From an uncultured bacterium (GTDB taxonomy: Bacteria > Bacillota > Clostridia > Oscillospirales > Oscillospiraceae): a DNA stretch of 54,910 bases. Shown here in pieces: positions 8,881 through 17,134 of this stretch. Every line of letters starts with the position of its first letter. Within the stretch, counting starts at the first letter, position 1. Location of the stretch: NCBI GenBank assembly GCA_945873205.1, contig CAMCCC010000014.1:1-54910 (forward strand), in the 5' to 3' direction. The translations under genes were made by a program, and so were the position numbers. The notes beneath the pieces were generated by a model. It did not search any database. It worked only from the letters and a program-made list of their open reading frames with translations, and was not told where the DNA came from.

Positions 8881-9012
8881 CATAAATATTATAAGACGGC
8901 TCGTCAGTTTTCCGGCTGCAGTTGAGAAATTGTTGAAGGAAGTGGTGTAAACTGAGTACAAATCATGCGTGACAGTAAAATTAAGAATATATAAAAGAAC
9001 CATAAGCCCATC

Positions 9013-9041
9013 TTGAGTTTAAGCGGCATTTATGGTATCTT
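9013..9041 (+). promoter_or_regulatory. Predicted sigma-A promoter for cdsA-dagK
   Basis: TTGAGT (9013-9018), 17-nt spacer, TATCTT (9036-9041) preceded by TGG (extended -10). It lies 53 nt before the cdsA start. Confidence 0.55.
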
Positions 9042-9094
9042 TATAGCATTGGTAAACAAGCTTTCCAGGCGCTTCAGAGAGAGAGGGATCATCC

Positions 9095-9889
9095 TTGAAA
9101 AAAAGAGTCATTTCGGCAGTGGTCATGCTGCTCATTTCCTTTACCTGCGTTCTGCTGTCCCCGGTTACCCGGGTGCTGTTCTTCGCCGCCGCCGGCGCTC
9201 TCTGCGCCTATGAATACAGCAAGAATGTTGAAAAGCTGGACGCGGCCTGCACCCTTTGGGTAATGGTCAGCTATTTTGTGCTCCAGTCTGTCTGCGTTCT
9301 CCTGAAGCTGGGGATGCTGGCCTCTGTGGCAGTTTTTGTATTCTGCCTTTACCTGGCCCTGTTCTCCGGGGTCATTCATAAGAAGGTCAGCGGCAAGGGC
9401 GCTCTGTTTACCCTGGCGGGGCTGTGCTATCCCTGCCTGCTGTTCGGCGTGATCATGAGCATCAGCGTGTGCGATATCTGGGTGGAGACCCTGGTGCTGG
9501 GCTGCCTTGCCACCTGGGTGTGTGACAGCTTCGCCCTTTTCGGCGGCATGCTCTTCGGCAAGCACAAGGTGGCGCCGGATGTAAGCCCCAATAAGACCAT
9601 TGAGGGCTGCGTCTGCGGCGCGGTTTCCTCGGTGCTCAGCGGCATGCTGGTGTGCTGGCTGTCCAGGTTCTACGCGCCCCTGCCCATGTGGCTGTGCGTG
9701 GTCACTGCCCTGGTGGCCTCTACCATGGGGCAGATCGGCGATCTGGCCGAATCCCTGATGAAGCGCATGATCGGCGTGAAGGACTTCTCCAACCTGATCC
9801 CCGGCCACGGCGGTATGTTTGACCGGGCCGACAGCTTGCTGTTCTCCATTCCCACCGCCTATCTCTGCCTGCGTCTGGCAGGACTCTGA
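9095..9889 (+). CDS. cdsA: Phosphatidate cytidylyltransferase
   Basis: 264 residues, an integral membrane enzyme that converts phosphatidic acid and CTP to CDP-diacylglycerol for phospholipid synthesis. About seven hydrophobic segments are visible. The C-terminal family signature is complete: SLMKRMIGVKDFSN, then LIPGHGGMFDR, including the catalytic Lys-Asp and the His-Gly-Gly...Asp-Arg residues. The start is TTG 9095 (MKKRVISAV) with GAGAGGG 7 nt upstream. A lipid-kinase gene follows after 23 nt, a sensible pairing because that enzyme regenerates phosphatidic acid. Here cdsA is not next to uppS, dxr or rseP, its common partners in Firmicutes. Confidence 0.96.
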   Translation: MKKRVISAVVMLLISFTCVLLSPVTRVLFFAAAGALCAYEYSKNVEKLDAACTLWVMVSYFVLQSVCVLLKLGMLASVAVFVFCLYLALFSGVIHKKVSGKGALFTLAGLCYPCLLFGVIMSISVCDIWVETLVLGCLATWVCDSFALFGGMLFGKHKVAPDVSPNKTIEGCVCGAVSSVLSGMLVCWLSRFYAPLPMWLCVVTALVASTMGQIGDLAESLMKRMIGVKDFSNLIPGHGGMFDRADSLLFSIPTAYLCLRLAGL

Positions 9890-9912
9890 TATTCTGATTA
9901 AAGGGTGAAGAA

Positions 9913-10824
9913 ATGAACGACTCCTCCATGACATTGGATTTTAACAAGAAAGCGCTGCTGATTATCAACCCGGTCTCCGGCAAGAAGCTGGTGCTCAAGC
10001 ACATCCCCTATATTATCCGCCGCCTGATGGACAGCGACTACCTGGTCACCACCTGTGTCACTTCCCGCCGGGGCGAGGCCACGGAGCTGGCCGCAGCGCT
10101 GGGCCGGGACTATGACCTGGTCTGCTGCACCGGGGGCGACGGGACTCTGAACGAGACCCTCACCGGCCTTGCCCGGGAGGACATCCGGGTGCCCATCGGC
10201 TATATCCCCTGCGGCAGTACCAATGACTTTGCCGTGTTCCACGGCCTGGCTACCGACATCACCAAGGCTGCGGACAATATGGCTTCCGGCGAAAGGCGGC
10301 TTTATGATATCGGCCGCTTTGACAAGGCCTATTTCAGCTATGTGGCCGCCTTCGGCGCCTTCTCCTGGCTGTCCTATACCACGGACCAGAACCTGAAAAA
10401 CAAGCTGGGCCATACGGCCTATATCATCGACGGCATCAAGGACGCGTATAAGGTGCGACCCGTCCATATGCGTATTGATGCCGGCGGCACGGTCTATGAG
10501 GATGATTATATCTTCGGTGCTGTGTGCAACTCCACCTCCATTGCCGGCACCATTGAATTGCCGAAAGAGATGGTGGACCCCAGCGACGGCATCTTTGAGG
10601 TGCTGCTGATCAAGATGCCCAAGACCCTTGCGGACCTGGACATGATTATCCGCAGCATCTTCAACCAGGATTACACTTGCCCGCTGGTGGACTTTTTCCA
10701 GGCCAGCCGCCTCAGCATCGAAAATGAACCGGGGCTGGAGTGGTCTTTGGACGGGGAGTGCATCGTGCCGGAGGACCGCTTTGAATTCTCTGTCATCCCC
10801 AAATTCCTCAATCTGCAAGGTTAA
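9913..10824 (+). CDS. Diacylglycerol/lipid kinase (DagK, YegS/BmrU family)
   Basis: 303 residues of a DAGK-catalytic protein. INPVSGKK (nucleotide loop) lies near the N-terminus, TGGDGTLNE is at 73-81, and PCGSTNDFA follows in the family order. The C-terminal beta-rich domain with EDDYIFGAVCNS and LDGE is present. Members phosphorylate diacylglycerol (or related lipids) with ATP in the cytoplasm at the membrane face. It sits 23 nt after cdsA, so diacylglycerol released by wall-polymer synthesis could be recycled through phosphatidate to CDP-diacylglycerol by this pair (inference). Start ATG 9913 follows AAGGGTGAAGAA. Confidence 0.93.
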   Translation: MNDSSMTLDFNKKALLIINPVSGKKLVLKHIPYIIRRLMDSDYLVTTCVTSRRGEATELAAALGRDYDLVCCTGGDGTLNETLTGLAREDIRVPIGYIPCGSTNDFAVFHGLATDITKAADNMASGERRLYDIGRFDKAYFSYVAAFGAFSWLSYTTDQNLKNKLGHTAYIIDGIKDAYKVRPVHMRIDAGGTVYEDDYIFGAVCNSTSIAGTIELPKEMVDPSDGIFEVLLIKMPKTLADLDMIIRSIFNQDYTCPLVDFFQASRLSIENEPGLEWSLDGECIVPEDRFEFSVIPKFLNLQG

Positions 10825-10831
10825 AATGAAC

Positions 10832-10855
10832 GCTCCCGGCCGGAAGGCCGGGAGC
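10832..10855 (+). terminator. Possible terminator after dagK
   Basis: Ten-bp GC stem GCTCCCGGCC/GGCCGGGAGC with a GGAA loop; only a broken T-run follows (TGTTGG), so it may be a weak terminator. Confidence 0.5.
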
Positions 10856-10864
10856 TGTTGGCTG

Positions 10865-10893
10865 TTTACAAAGAGTGTCCAGGATGCTATAAT
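10865..10893 (+). promoter_or_regulatory. Strong predicted sigma-A promoter for the MFS transporter
   Basis: TTTACA (10865-10870), 17-nt spacer, perfect TATAAT (10888-10893) with TGC upstream. One of the best promoter matches in the window. Confidence 0.85.
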
Positions 10894-10917
10894 CTTCCCG
10901 CTGAAAGGGAGAAAGAG

Positions 10918-12108
10918 ATGAAGAAACACCAGAGATACACAAGCATTGCCTACTTTGCCCTCCAGGGCGGCTATTGGATGAGCGTCTGCATTTCCAATGG
11001 CTACGCCGCTGTTTTTCTCCAGCACCGGGGCTACTCCAACTCCGCTCTGGGCCTGGTCATGGCCATCGGCAATATTGCCGGTTTCCTGCTGGCACCCAAC
11101 CTGGCGGCTTTGGTGGACCGGTCCCGGCGGGTGACGGTATATCACTGCATCTGGGCCTTGCTGGCGGCCCAGACGCTTATTCTTGCCGGCTTCGCCCTGA
11201 TCCCCGGAAAGAGCCTGATGCTCTCCCTGCTCTATTGCCTTTATATGGCCACGGTTGTGGCGGTGAACCCGCTGAATACGGAGCTGTGCTTTGAACTGGC
11301 CCAATGGAGCCGGCCTGTCAGCTACAGCCCGGCCAGAGGCATCGGCTCCCTGTGCTATGCGCTGATGTCCTTTGCCATGGGTCAGCTGACGCTGCGGCTG
11401 GGGGCGGATGTCTACCCCTATGCCGGGCTTTTCTGCCTGCTGTGCCAGGTGGTATCCACCGGCGTCATCACCTGGGCCCGGGGCCGGGCCGGCCTGGAAA
11501 ACACGGTGCACGGCGGACAGCAGGAGCAGGGCCTGGGCCTGCTGGCTTTCCTCCGGGTCAACGCCCGTTTCTGCATCCTGATGTTCAGCCTGGCGCTGCT
11601 GTTTTTCTCCTACAGCGTGGCGGACTTCTTTTTGATCAATATCCTCCGGGAAATCGGCGGCGACACAGGGGATCTTGGCAGTATCACCGCCTTCAAGGCC
11701 ATGCTGGAAATCCCGGTGATGCTGTTTTACAGCCAGATTACGAGCCGCTTCCGCTGCTCCACGGTCATGCGTATTTCCGCCCTGGCCTTTATTGGTAAGG
11801 CCCTGATGATGGCCATGGCCGGCAGCGTGGGGATGCTGTACGGCGCCAATTTGCTGCAGACTTTGTCCTTTGCGCTGATGATCCCCGCTATGGTGCAGTA
11901 TGTGAATCTGGTGATCGACCCGAAGGATTCCGCCAAGGGCCAGGCCATCGCCAACGGCATGATGACCCTGGGCTCCATCTTCGCAAGCCTCATCGGTGGG
12001 TGGCTGTATGATGCCCTCTCGGTCCATACGACCCTTCTCATCAGTGTCGCCATCGCCGCTGGCGGTATGCTGCTTTGCAATTTCACCGTTGAGAAAAAAC
12101 GGGCATGA
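10918..12108 (+). CDS. Major facilitator superfamily transporter
   Basis: 396 residues with about 12 hydrophobic segments in two halves joined by a charged loop near residue 200 (GLENTVHGGQQEQ). ALVDRSRR between helices 2 and 3 fits the MFS loop motif. Overall resemblance is to the LacY/HcaT-like group, with no evidence for a given substrate. Start ATG 10918 (MKKHQRYTS) follows AAAGGGAG at 8 nt. Its own strong promoter lies upstream and a bidirectional terminator downstream, so it is monocistronic. Confidence 0.9.
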   Translation: MKKHQRYTSIAYFALQGGYWMSVCISNGYAAVFLQHRGYSNSALGLVMAIGNIAGFLLAPNLAALVDRSRRVTVYHCIWALLAAQTLILAGFALIPGKSLMLSLLYCLYMATVVAVNPLNTELCFELAQWSRPVSYSPARGIGSLCYALMSFAMGQLTLRLGADVYPYAGLFCLLCQVVSTGVITWARGRAGLENTVHGGQQEQGLGLLAFLRVNARFCILMFSLALLFFSYSVADFFLINILREIGGDTGDLGSITAFKAMLEIPVMLFYSQITSRFRCSTVMRISALAFIGKALMMAMAGSVGMLYGANLLQTLSFALMIPAMVQYVNLVIDPKDSAKGQAIANGMMTLGSIFASLIGGWLYDALSVHTTLLISVAIAAGGMLLCNFTVEKKRA

Positions 12109-12123
12109 CAGTCTATTGAACGA

Positions 12124-12156
12124 AAAAAACGCTGTGGTCTGGCCACAGCGTTTTTT
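12124..12156 (+). terminator. Bidirectional terminator between convergent genes
   Basis: Stem with A-tract on the left and T-tract on the right: AAAAAACGCTGTGG...CCACAGCGTTTTTT. It works for the MFS gene on the plus strand and for the O-antigen-ligase-like gene on the minus strand. Confidence 0.92.
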
Positions 12157-12159
12157 CTG

Positions 12160-13584
12160 TTATTTTTCTTTTTTCATATCCCTTAGTCTGGGCAGCACCT
12201 CATGGGAGCTGGCCAGCACCATGCCGGCGATGAGGAAGAAGCTCAGCTCCCGCATATCCGTGGGGGCCCGTTTATCACTGCAGGCAGTGAAAATGACCAC
12301 CTCAAACATGCCGTAGAGCAGGATGCCAGCCAGGGGGATGGTAAGCACCCTGTCGGCCAGGCTGACCCGCCGGTCCGGCGTGAAGAACAGGTGCAGCATG
12401 CGGATCACCAGCCGCAGGCAGAAGAACACCACCAGCAAAAAGCCCAACAGCCCCGTAAGCATAAAGGTTTCCAGCAGGAAGTTGTGCATATGCATAAAGG
12501 GAACAGGGAAGTCCACAAACAGATTGGGAATACTCATCAGCCTGTCGCTGAAGCAGCCCACAAAGATACGCCGGGGAGAGAGCTTCAGCGAGGGGATAAA
12601 GGAAGCGAAGATCTGCCCGCGTTCCGAGAGATTGGAGATATCTTTGCTCAGGTCCCGATTGTCAGAGAAGTCCACGCCCTCGGTCACAACACTGCCGTCT
12701 GTGGCGTCTGTGGTCCCGGCAATCAGCAGGGAGGACACATCGGACATGAGGCTGGCCGTCCAGTCAAAGCTCTTGAAGGTCAGCGGGATAAGCAGCGCCG
12801 CACAAAGCACCAGCACAGCGGCTTTCTGCCACAGCTTTTTGACGGGCAGATACCGTATCGCCAGCAGCATCGCCAGCATGGCCACGCTGACAGAAGTGAT
12901 CAGCTTCACCGTCCGGGAAAAGACCAGGGAAATGGCCACATAGAACAGCAGCCCGGCAATGACGATGGGGATGCGCCAGCGCTTGTTCCGGCAGGCAAAA
13001 AACTGATAGATCATCATGCACAAGGCAATGTAAAACCACAGGGAAGAGATGGTGCGGTTGGTGTTGAACACGTTGATATAGTGAATGTGCCAGGGTTCAT
13101 CCAGGCCGAAGAGCACGCCCTCCGGCGGCAGATAGATATAGGTGCCCAGCAGATTTACCACAATGGCCAGCGCCCCGGAAACAAAATAGAAAATACCCAC
13201 GGCGGCGCAGAAGAAATTGAGAAACCGGCGGCGGCCTTCCTTGTCCAGCATGGACCCCAGGCCCAGCATGGCGGCGCAGAGGAAGCGGGTCAGCACCAGG
13301 TCCGGCTCCCGGGCCATCCAGTGGTCGCCGTTCAGAAAGCGGGTAGCCATGAACCACAGGGCATAAAGGAGGACAAGATTGACCTCAAAACGGCCGCCGG
13401 GCCTGTGATGATAAAAAAACAGCGCCATGAAAGCGACAAGAATGATCCGCCCGAAAAAGCTGTACATTTCTGCCCAGTGCTCCGGCGCGACAGGGCAGAG
13501 CATAAACAGGCAGAAGATTAAAAAGCCCGCTCCGGCGTTAAAGCCTCTCCAGCCCCGGCCCTCATCCAGCCTTGCGTAATTCAA
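12160..13584 (-). CDS. O-antigen ligase-like (Wzy/WaaL-type) polytopic membrane protein
   Basis: 474 residues with 10-12 hydrophobic segments and one large extracytoplasmic loop (about 280-350, with SERGQIFASFIPSLK). After the loop comes HMHNFLLETFMLTG, matching the His-Asn region of O-antigen ligase/polymerase (Wzy_C) proteins, and a C-terminal KKEK tail. Such proteins transfer or polymerise undecaprenyl-linked glycans on the outer face of the membrane. Start TTG 13584 is chosen because GGGAGGG ends 6 nt upstream; the longer frame (GTG 13623) starts before that site. It is isolated from other glycan genes and lies downstream of the murA operon on the same strand. Confidence 0.82.
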   Translation of the reverse strand: MNYARLDEGRGWRGFNAGAGFLIFCLFMLCPVAPEHWAEMYSFFGRIILVAFMALFFYHHRPGGRFEVNLVLLYALWFMATRFLNGDHWMAREPDLVLTRFLCAAMLGLGSMLDKEGRRRFLNFFCAAVGIFYFVSGALAIVVNLLGTYIYLPPEGVLFGLDEPWHIHYINVFNTNRTISSLWFYIALCMMIYQFFACRNKRWRIPIVIAGLLFYVAISLVFSRTVKLITSVSVAMLAMLLAIRYLPVKKLWQKAAVLVLCAALLIPLTFKSFDWTASLMSDVSSLLIAGTTDATDGSVVTEGVDFSDNRDLSKDISNLSERGQIFASFIPSLKLSPRRIFVGCFSDRLMSIPNLFVDFPVPFMHMHNFLLETFMLTGLLGFLLVVFFCLRLVIRMLHLFFTPDRRVSLADRVLTIPLAGILLYGMFEVVIFTACSDKRAPTDMRELSFFLIAGMVLASSHEVLPRLRDMKKEK

Positions 13585-13642
13585 AGGAATCCCTCCCGTC
13601 AGGAAATTGCGTCCAATGCCCACGGCATTTTGAAACCGTGCA

Positions 13643-14125
13643 CTATTTGTGATACAGTGAGCCCTCTTTGATCTTGAAGCCCCGGTACAGCTGCTCGATC
13701 AGCATGACCCGGGCCAAATGGTGGGGGAAGGTCATCTGGGACATGCTCAGCTTCAGGTCAGCCCGGGCCTTCACCTTCGGGGAAAGCCCATAGGAGCCGC
13801 CGATGATGAAGCACAGCCTGGGTTTGCCGGAGTTTTCCCGCTGGGAGATCAGTTCGGCCATGGCCTCGCTGGGCAGGCCCTTGCCCTCCACACACAGGGC
13901 CACCACATAGCTGCCGTCGGGGATGGCGGCAAGAATGTCCTCCGCCTCCTTATCCAGGGCGGCGCTGATCTCCCTGTCCGAGGGATTGTCCCCCAACTTG
14001 ATCTCCGCCGGTTCCACCAGCTGCAATTTGCAGTAGCTTTGCAGCCGCTTTGCGTACTCGTTGAAGGCCTCCATATAAAAGCGTTCCCGCATCCGGCCCA
14101 CGCAGATGAATTTTACAGACAGCAT
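13643..14125 (-). CDS. rlmH: 23S rRNA (pseudouridine1915-N3)-methyltransferase RlmH
   Basis: 160 residues, the normal size for this SPOUT methyltransferase that modifies pseudouridine 1915 in helix 69 of 23S rRNA using SAM. Visible are LSVKFICVGRM at the start, CVEGKGLPSE, the knot loop FIIGGSYGLS and the C-terminal MSFPHHLAR-like MTFPHHLARVMLIEQLYR, ending in SLYHK. The start is ATG 14125 with GAGG 10 nt upstream; TTG 14131 is the alternative. It overlaps the 3' end of walJ by 13 bp, and this walJ-rlmH order is also known in other Firmicutes. Confidence 0.97.
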   Translation of the reverse strand: MLSVKFICVGRMRERFYMEAFNEYAKRLQSYCKLQLVEPAEIKLGDNPSDREISAALDKEAEDILAAIPDGSYVVALCVEGKGLPSEAMAELISQRENSGKPRLCFIIGGSYGLSPKVKARADLKLSMSQMTFPHHLARVMLIEQLYRGFKIKEGSLYHK

Positions 14126-14898
14126 CGGCAAGCATCCTCAACAGTTAAAGTCAGCCCGCCGGCAGGGGGCGCGCAGTGCAGCTCCACCGGCAGGTCCATC
14201 AGCTGCTGCCGGACGGCGGAAAGGGCAATGTCCGGCCGGTTGTTCTCCTTGCTCAGATGGCCCAGGATAATCTGCCTTGTGCCATGCTGGCAGAGGTAGC
14301 GGGCCAGTTTGCCGCAGTTCTCGTTGGACAGATGCCCCCGGTCGGAGAGAATACGGCGCTTGAGGTAGATGGGGTAGGGCCCGTAGCTGAGCATATCCAC
14401 GTCGTGGTTGGCTTCGATCAGCACCGTGTCCGCCCCGGTGAGGGCATCCCGCACCTCGTCGGTCACATGGCCCATGTCGGTGGCCATGGCAAAACAGCCG
14501 CCGCCCTCTACCCGGTAGCCCACGCTTTCGTCGGTGTCGTGGGGGGTGTGAAAGGCCGTGACCTTGAAGCCGGCCAGGGCAAAGGCTTCGCCCACGCGGA
14601 TGATGCGCAGGCAGGGCTCCAGCTCCGGCAGCATGCCCCGCAGGCGGTTGGCAATGGTGTGGGGCGCGTATACGGGCAGAGCATGGTGCTTACACAGCGT
14701 TTTCAGCCCGGAAATATGGTCGGAGTGCTCATGGGTTATGAGCACTCCAGAAACATCATGAAAATCCAACGCCGCTTCCCGCAGCCCGGCCTGGATTCTG
14801 CGCATGGAAATCCCTGCGTCGATCAGAATATGGCTGTCACCGCTGCTGAGAAGCAGGCAGTTGCCGCTGGACCCGCTGGCAAAGATAGAAAGTCTCAT
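14113..14898 (-). CDS. walJ: MBL-fold metallohydrolase, WalJ/YycJ family
   Basis: 261 residues of a metallo-beta-lactamase fold. The zinc motif THEHSDH is at 55-61, followed by a second-ligand region ATDMGHVTDE and C-terminal GHLSKENN. FASGSSGNC at the N-terminus is typical of YycJ. In Bacilli the protein belongs to the walRKHIJ locus and has been linked to coordination of replication/repair and cell division; walRK itself is absent here. It shares an ATGA overlap with the murA stop codon (14896-14900), so translation is probably coupled. Confidence 0.93.
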   Translation of the reverse strand: MRLSIFASGSSGNCLLLSSGDSHILIDAGISMRRIQAGLREAALDFHDVSGVLITHEHSDHISGLKTLCKHHALPVYAPHTIANRLRGMLPELEPCLRIIRVGEAFALAGFKVTAFHTPHDTDESVGYRVEGGGCFAMATDMGHVTDEVRDALTGADTVLIEANHDVDMLSYGPYPIYLKRRILSDRGHLSNENCGKLARYLCQHGTRQIILGHLSKENNRPDIALSAVRQQLMDLPVELHCAPPAGGLTLTVEDACRCCL

Positions 14899-16202
14899 CA
14901 GCTGATGGAAACCACCTTGTCCGCATCCTCCGGCTCATTCGGCTCATCCACACATTCAATGTCTGCGCCCAGGGCTTTCAGCTTGCCAACAAAGTTCTCA
15001 TAGCCACGCTCAATGAAGCGCACATCGTCCACCACGGTGGTGCCGCTGGCGCACATGCCGGCGATGACCATGGCCGCGCCGGCCCGCAGGTCGCAGGCGT
15101 GAACCGGGGCGCCGGTAAGGCGCTTGCCGCCCTCGATCACGGCCACCCGGCCGTCCACCTGGATCTCCGCGCCCATCTTTCGCAGCTCATTGGTGTATTT
15201 GTACCGATTGTCGTAGACCCCCTCCGTAATCACGGAGGTGCCATTGGCAACGCACATCAAAGCGCCCATGGGGGGCTGCATATCCGTGGGGAAGCCGGGG
15301 TAGGGCAGGGTCTTGATGTTGACCCGGCGCAGGGTGCTGGCGCCTTTGACCAGCACGGAATCCTCATATTCCTGGACGATGGTGCCGGTCTCCCGCAGCT
15401 TGGCGCTGATGCACTCCAGATGCCGGGGAATCACGTTCTTCACCAGAACCTCACCGCCGGTGGCGGCGGCAGCCACCATGTAGGTGCCGGCCTCGATCTG
15501 GTCGGGGATGATGGCGTAGCTTCCGCCGTGGAGCTTATCCACACCGTTGACCTTGATGGTGTCGGTGCCGGCGCCGCGGACGTCCGCACCCATGGAGTTG
15601 AGGAAGTTGGCCAGGTCCACAATGTGGGGCTCTCTGGCGGCGTTTTCAATGATGGTGCGGCCCTGAGCCAGGGCGGCGGCCAGCATGATGTTCATGGTGG
15701 CGCCTACGGAAACCTTGTCCAGATAGATCCGCGCGCCGTGGAGACGGCCGTCCCTGGCGTCGGCATAGACAAAGCCGTTTTTCACGTCCACATCGGCGCC
15801 CAGGGCGGTCATGCCCTTGATATGCTGGTCGATGGGGCGCACGCCGAAGTTGCAGCCGCCGGGCATGGTGGTCTTGGCGCTGCCGAAACGGCCCAGCATG
15901 GCGCCGATCAGATAATAGGAGGCCCGGATCTTCCGCATCAGATCATAGGGGGCGTCCTGATACCGCACATTGGTGCAGTCAATTTCAATGGTCGATTTGT
16001 TGATGAACTTGATCTTTGCGCCAAGCTCCTTCAAAATGGTCAGCAGCATATCGGTGTCGCTGATCTGGGGGATGTTCTCAATGCGGCAGACGCCGTCCAC
16101 CATAAGGGCGGCGGGAATAATCGCCACGGCGGCGTTCTTCGCGCCGCTGATTTCCACTTCACCGCGCAAAGCGGTGCCGCCATGAATAATATATTTTTCC
16201 AA
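14898..16202 (-). CDS. murA: UDP-N-acetylglucosamine 1-carboxyvinyltransferase (first MurA copy)
   Basis: 434 residues. MurA transfers enolpyruvate from PEP to UDP-GlcNAc, the first committed step of peptidoglycan synthesis. Lys22-Asn23 in SGAKNAA and the active-site Cys117 in MPGGCNFG are present, so the enzyme should be fosfomycin-sensitive (family knowledge). Ends with an acidic tail EPNEPEDADKVVS. Start TTG 16202 has GGAAGG 8 nt upstream; the longer frame to 16274 runs into the promoter. First gene of murA-walJ-rlmH. A second complete murA lies at 48487 in the division cluster. Confidence 0.96.
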   Translation of the reverse strand: MEKYIIHGGTALRGEVEISGAKNAAVAIIPAALMVDGVCRIENIPQISDTDMLLTILKELGAKIKFINKSTIEIDCTNVRYQDAPYDLMRKIRASYYLIGAMLGRFGSAKTTMPGGCNFGVRPIDQHIKGMTALGADVDVKNGFVYADARDGRLHGARIYLDKVSVGATMNIMLAAALAQGRTIIENAAREPHIVDLANFLNSMGADVRGAGTDTIKVNGVDKLHGGSYAIIPDQIEAGTYMVAAAATGGEVLVKNVIPRHLECISAKLRETGTIVQEYEDSVLVKGASTLRRVNIKTLPYPGFPTDMQPPMGALMCVANGTSVITEGVYDNRYKYTNELRKMGAEIQVDGRVAVIEGGKRLTGAPVHACDLRAGAAMVIAGMCASGTTVVDDVRFIERGYENFVGKLKALGADIECVDEPNEPEDADKVVSIS

Positions 16203-16280
16203 AACTTGCACCTTCCAAACCTGTCGGATGCCGGCCCCGGCCCAACCATAATACGCTGAGCCAAAGCCCACCAATTCCGA

Positions 16281-16309
16281 ATTTTAACACAGAGATAGGT
16301 AATTGGCAA
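16281..16309 (-). promoter_or_regulatory. Predicted sigma-A promoter for murA-walJ-rlmH
   Basis: On the minus strand: TTGCCA (16304-16309), 17-nt spacer, TAAAAT (16281-16286) with TGT upstream (extended -10). The start codon is ~80 nt downstream. Confidence 0.75.
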
Positions 16310-16314
16310 CAGTT

Positions 16315-16863
16315 TTATTCTTTGACCCGGTCTTTCAGCACCTTTTCCGCCTTCAAAACGGCAATGATGGTTTTGGCGTCTTCGATCTCGTTGTTCATAA
16401 TCATCTGCTCCAGCGCCTGCAGGGAGTGCTTCTCCACGTTCAAAAACTCGCCTTCGTCCAGATGGCTCTCGCCGGCGTGAAGCCCCAGGGCCAGGTATAC
16501 ATGCAAAAGCTCGCTGGAAAAGCCGGGGGAGGTGTAGAAACCGCCCAGATAGATCAGCTCATCGGCGGTGAAGCCGGTCTCCTCACTCAGCTCCCGCACG
16601 GCACATTCCCTGTGGTCCTCGCCGTATTCCAGCTTCCCGGCCGGGGCCTCCAGCATCATGTGCCCGGCGGGATAGCGGAACTGCCGCACCATGTAGCAGT
16701 TGCCCGCTTCATCCACAGGCAGGATGGTCACGCCGCCGGGGTGCTCCACCACCTCACGCTTGGCTTTGCTGCCGTCGCTGAGACGGACGTTATCCAGATG
16801 CACATCCACAATGATCCCATGATATTTGTCATCCCTGTCGATGCGCTGCTCAAAATAATCCAT
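16315..16863 (-). CDS. Nudix hydrolase, ADP-ribose pyrophosphatase-like
   Basis: 182 residues. A complete Nudix box lies at 76-98: Gly76, Glu82, Arg90-Glu91, Glu94-Glu95 and Gly97, within GKLEYGEDHRECAVRELSEE. Upstream are QFRYPAG and EAPAGK, typical of ADP-ribose pyrophosphatases, which hydrolyse ADP-ribose to AMP and ribose-5-phosphate with Mg2+. The start ATG 16863 has AGGAGG 8 nt upstream. The gene reads toward murA but murA has its own promoter in the 112-bp gap. Confidence 0.93.
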   Translation of the reverse strand: MDYFEQRIDRDDKYHGIIVDVHLDNVRLSDGSKAKREVVEHPGGVTILPVDEAGNCYMVRQFRYPAGHMMLEAPAGKLEYGEDHRECAVRELSEETGFTADELIYLGGFYTSPGFSSELLHVYLALGLHAGESHLDEGEFLNVEKHSLQALEQMIMNNEIEDAKTIIAVLKAEKVLKDRVKE

Positions 16864-16919
16864 GGCTATGACCTCCTGTTATTGACATAATCAAAATGAT
16901 TTACATAATCAGTGAGTTC

Positions 16920-16925
16920 AGTATA
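16920..16925 (-). promoter_or_regulatory. Extended -10 promoter element for the Nudix gene
   Basis: On the minus strand TGCTATACT (TATACT at 16920-16925). The matching -35 (TGGCAA) is weak. The leader that follows carries two direct copies of GATTATGT 19 nt apart, possibly an operator. Confidence 0.5.
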
Positions 16926-17094
16926 GCATATCCCGGTGCAGATTGCCATATTTTTTCCGCCGGAACGCTTAAAAAAACACAGGTAAAAACGCCGAAAAAT
17001 CAGCAAAAGCGATATTATAAAAACAAAATAGTTACAATAAGGTTGCATCGACAGCAATTCACAAATTCTTCTTTTATTCCGGGCGGCCTTGTGT

Positions 17095-17100
17095 TATAAT
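17095..17100 (+). promoter_or_regulatory. Extended -10 promoter element for smpB
   Basis: TGTTATAAT with a perfect TATAAT at 17095-17100 lies 35 nt upstream of the smpB start; the -35 region (TTTTAT) is weak. Confidence 0.6.
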
Positions 17101-17134
17101 CTTCCTGCTGTGTAAGAGAAGGGGAGTGAGCACT

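Noticed and set aside
7052..8950. Plus-strand open frame (632 codons) opposite the HerA-like gene
   Set aside because: Shadow of the minus-strand ATPase; low-complexity Leu/Gly/His translation and no ribosome site.
9898..12027. Minus-strand open frame (709 codons) opposite dagK and the MFS gene
   Set aside because: It spans two real genes and the promoter between them; composition is Gln/His/Gly-rich noise.
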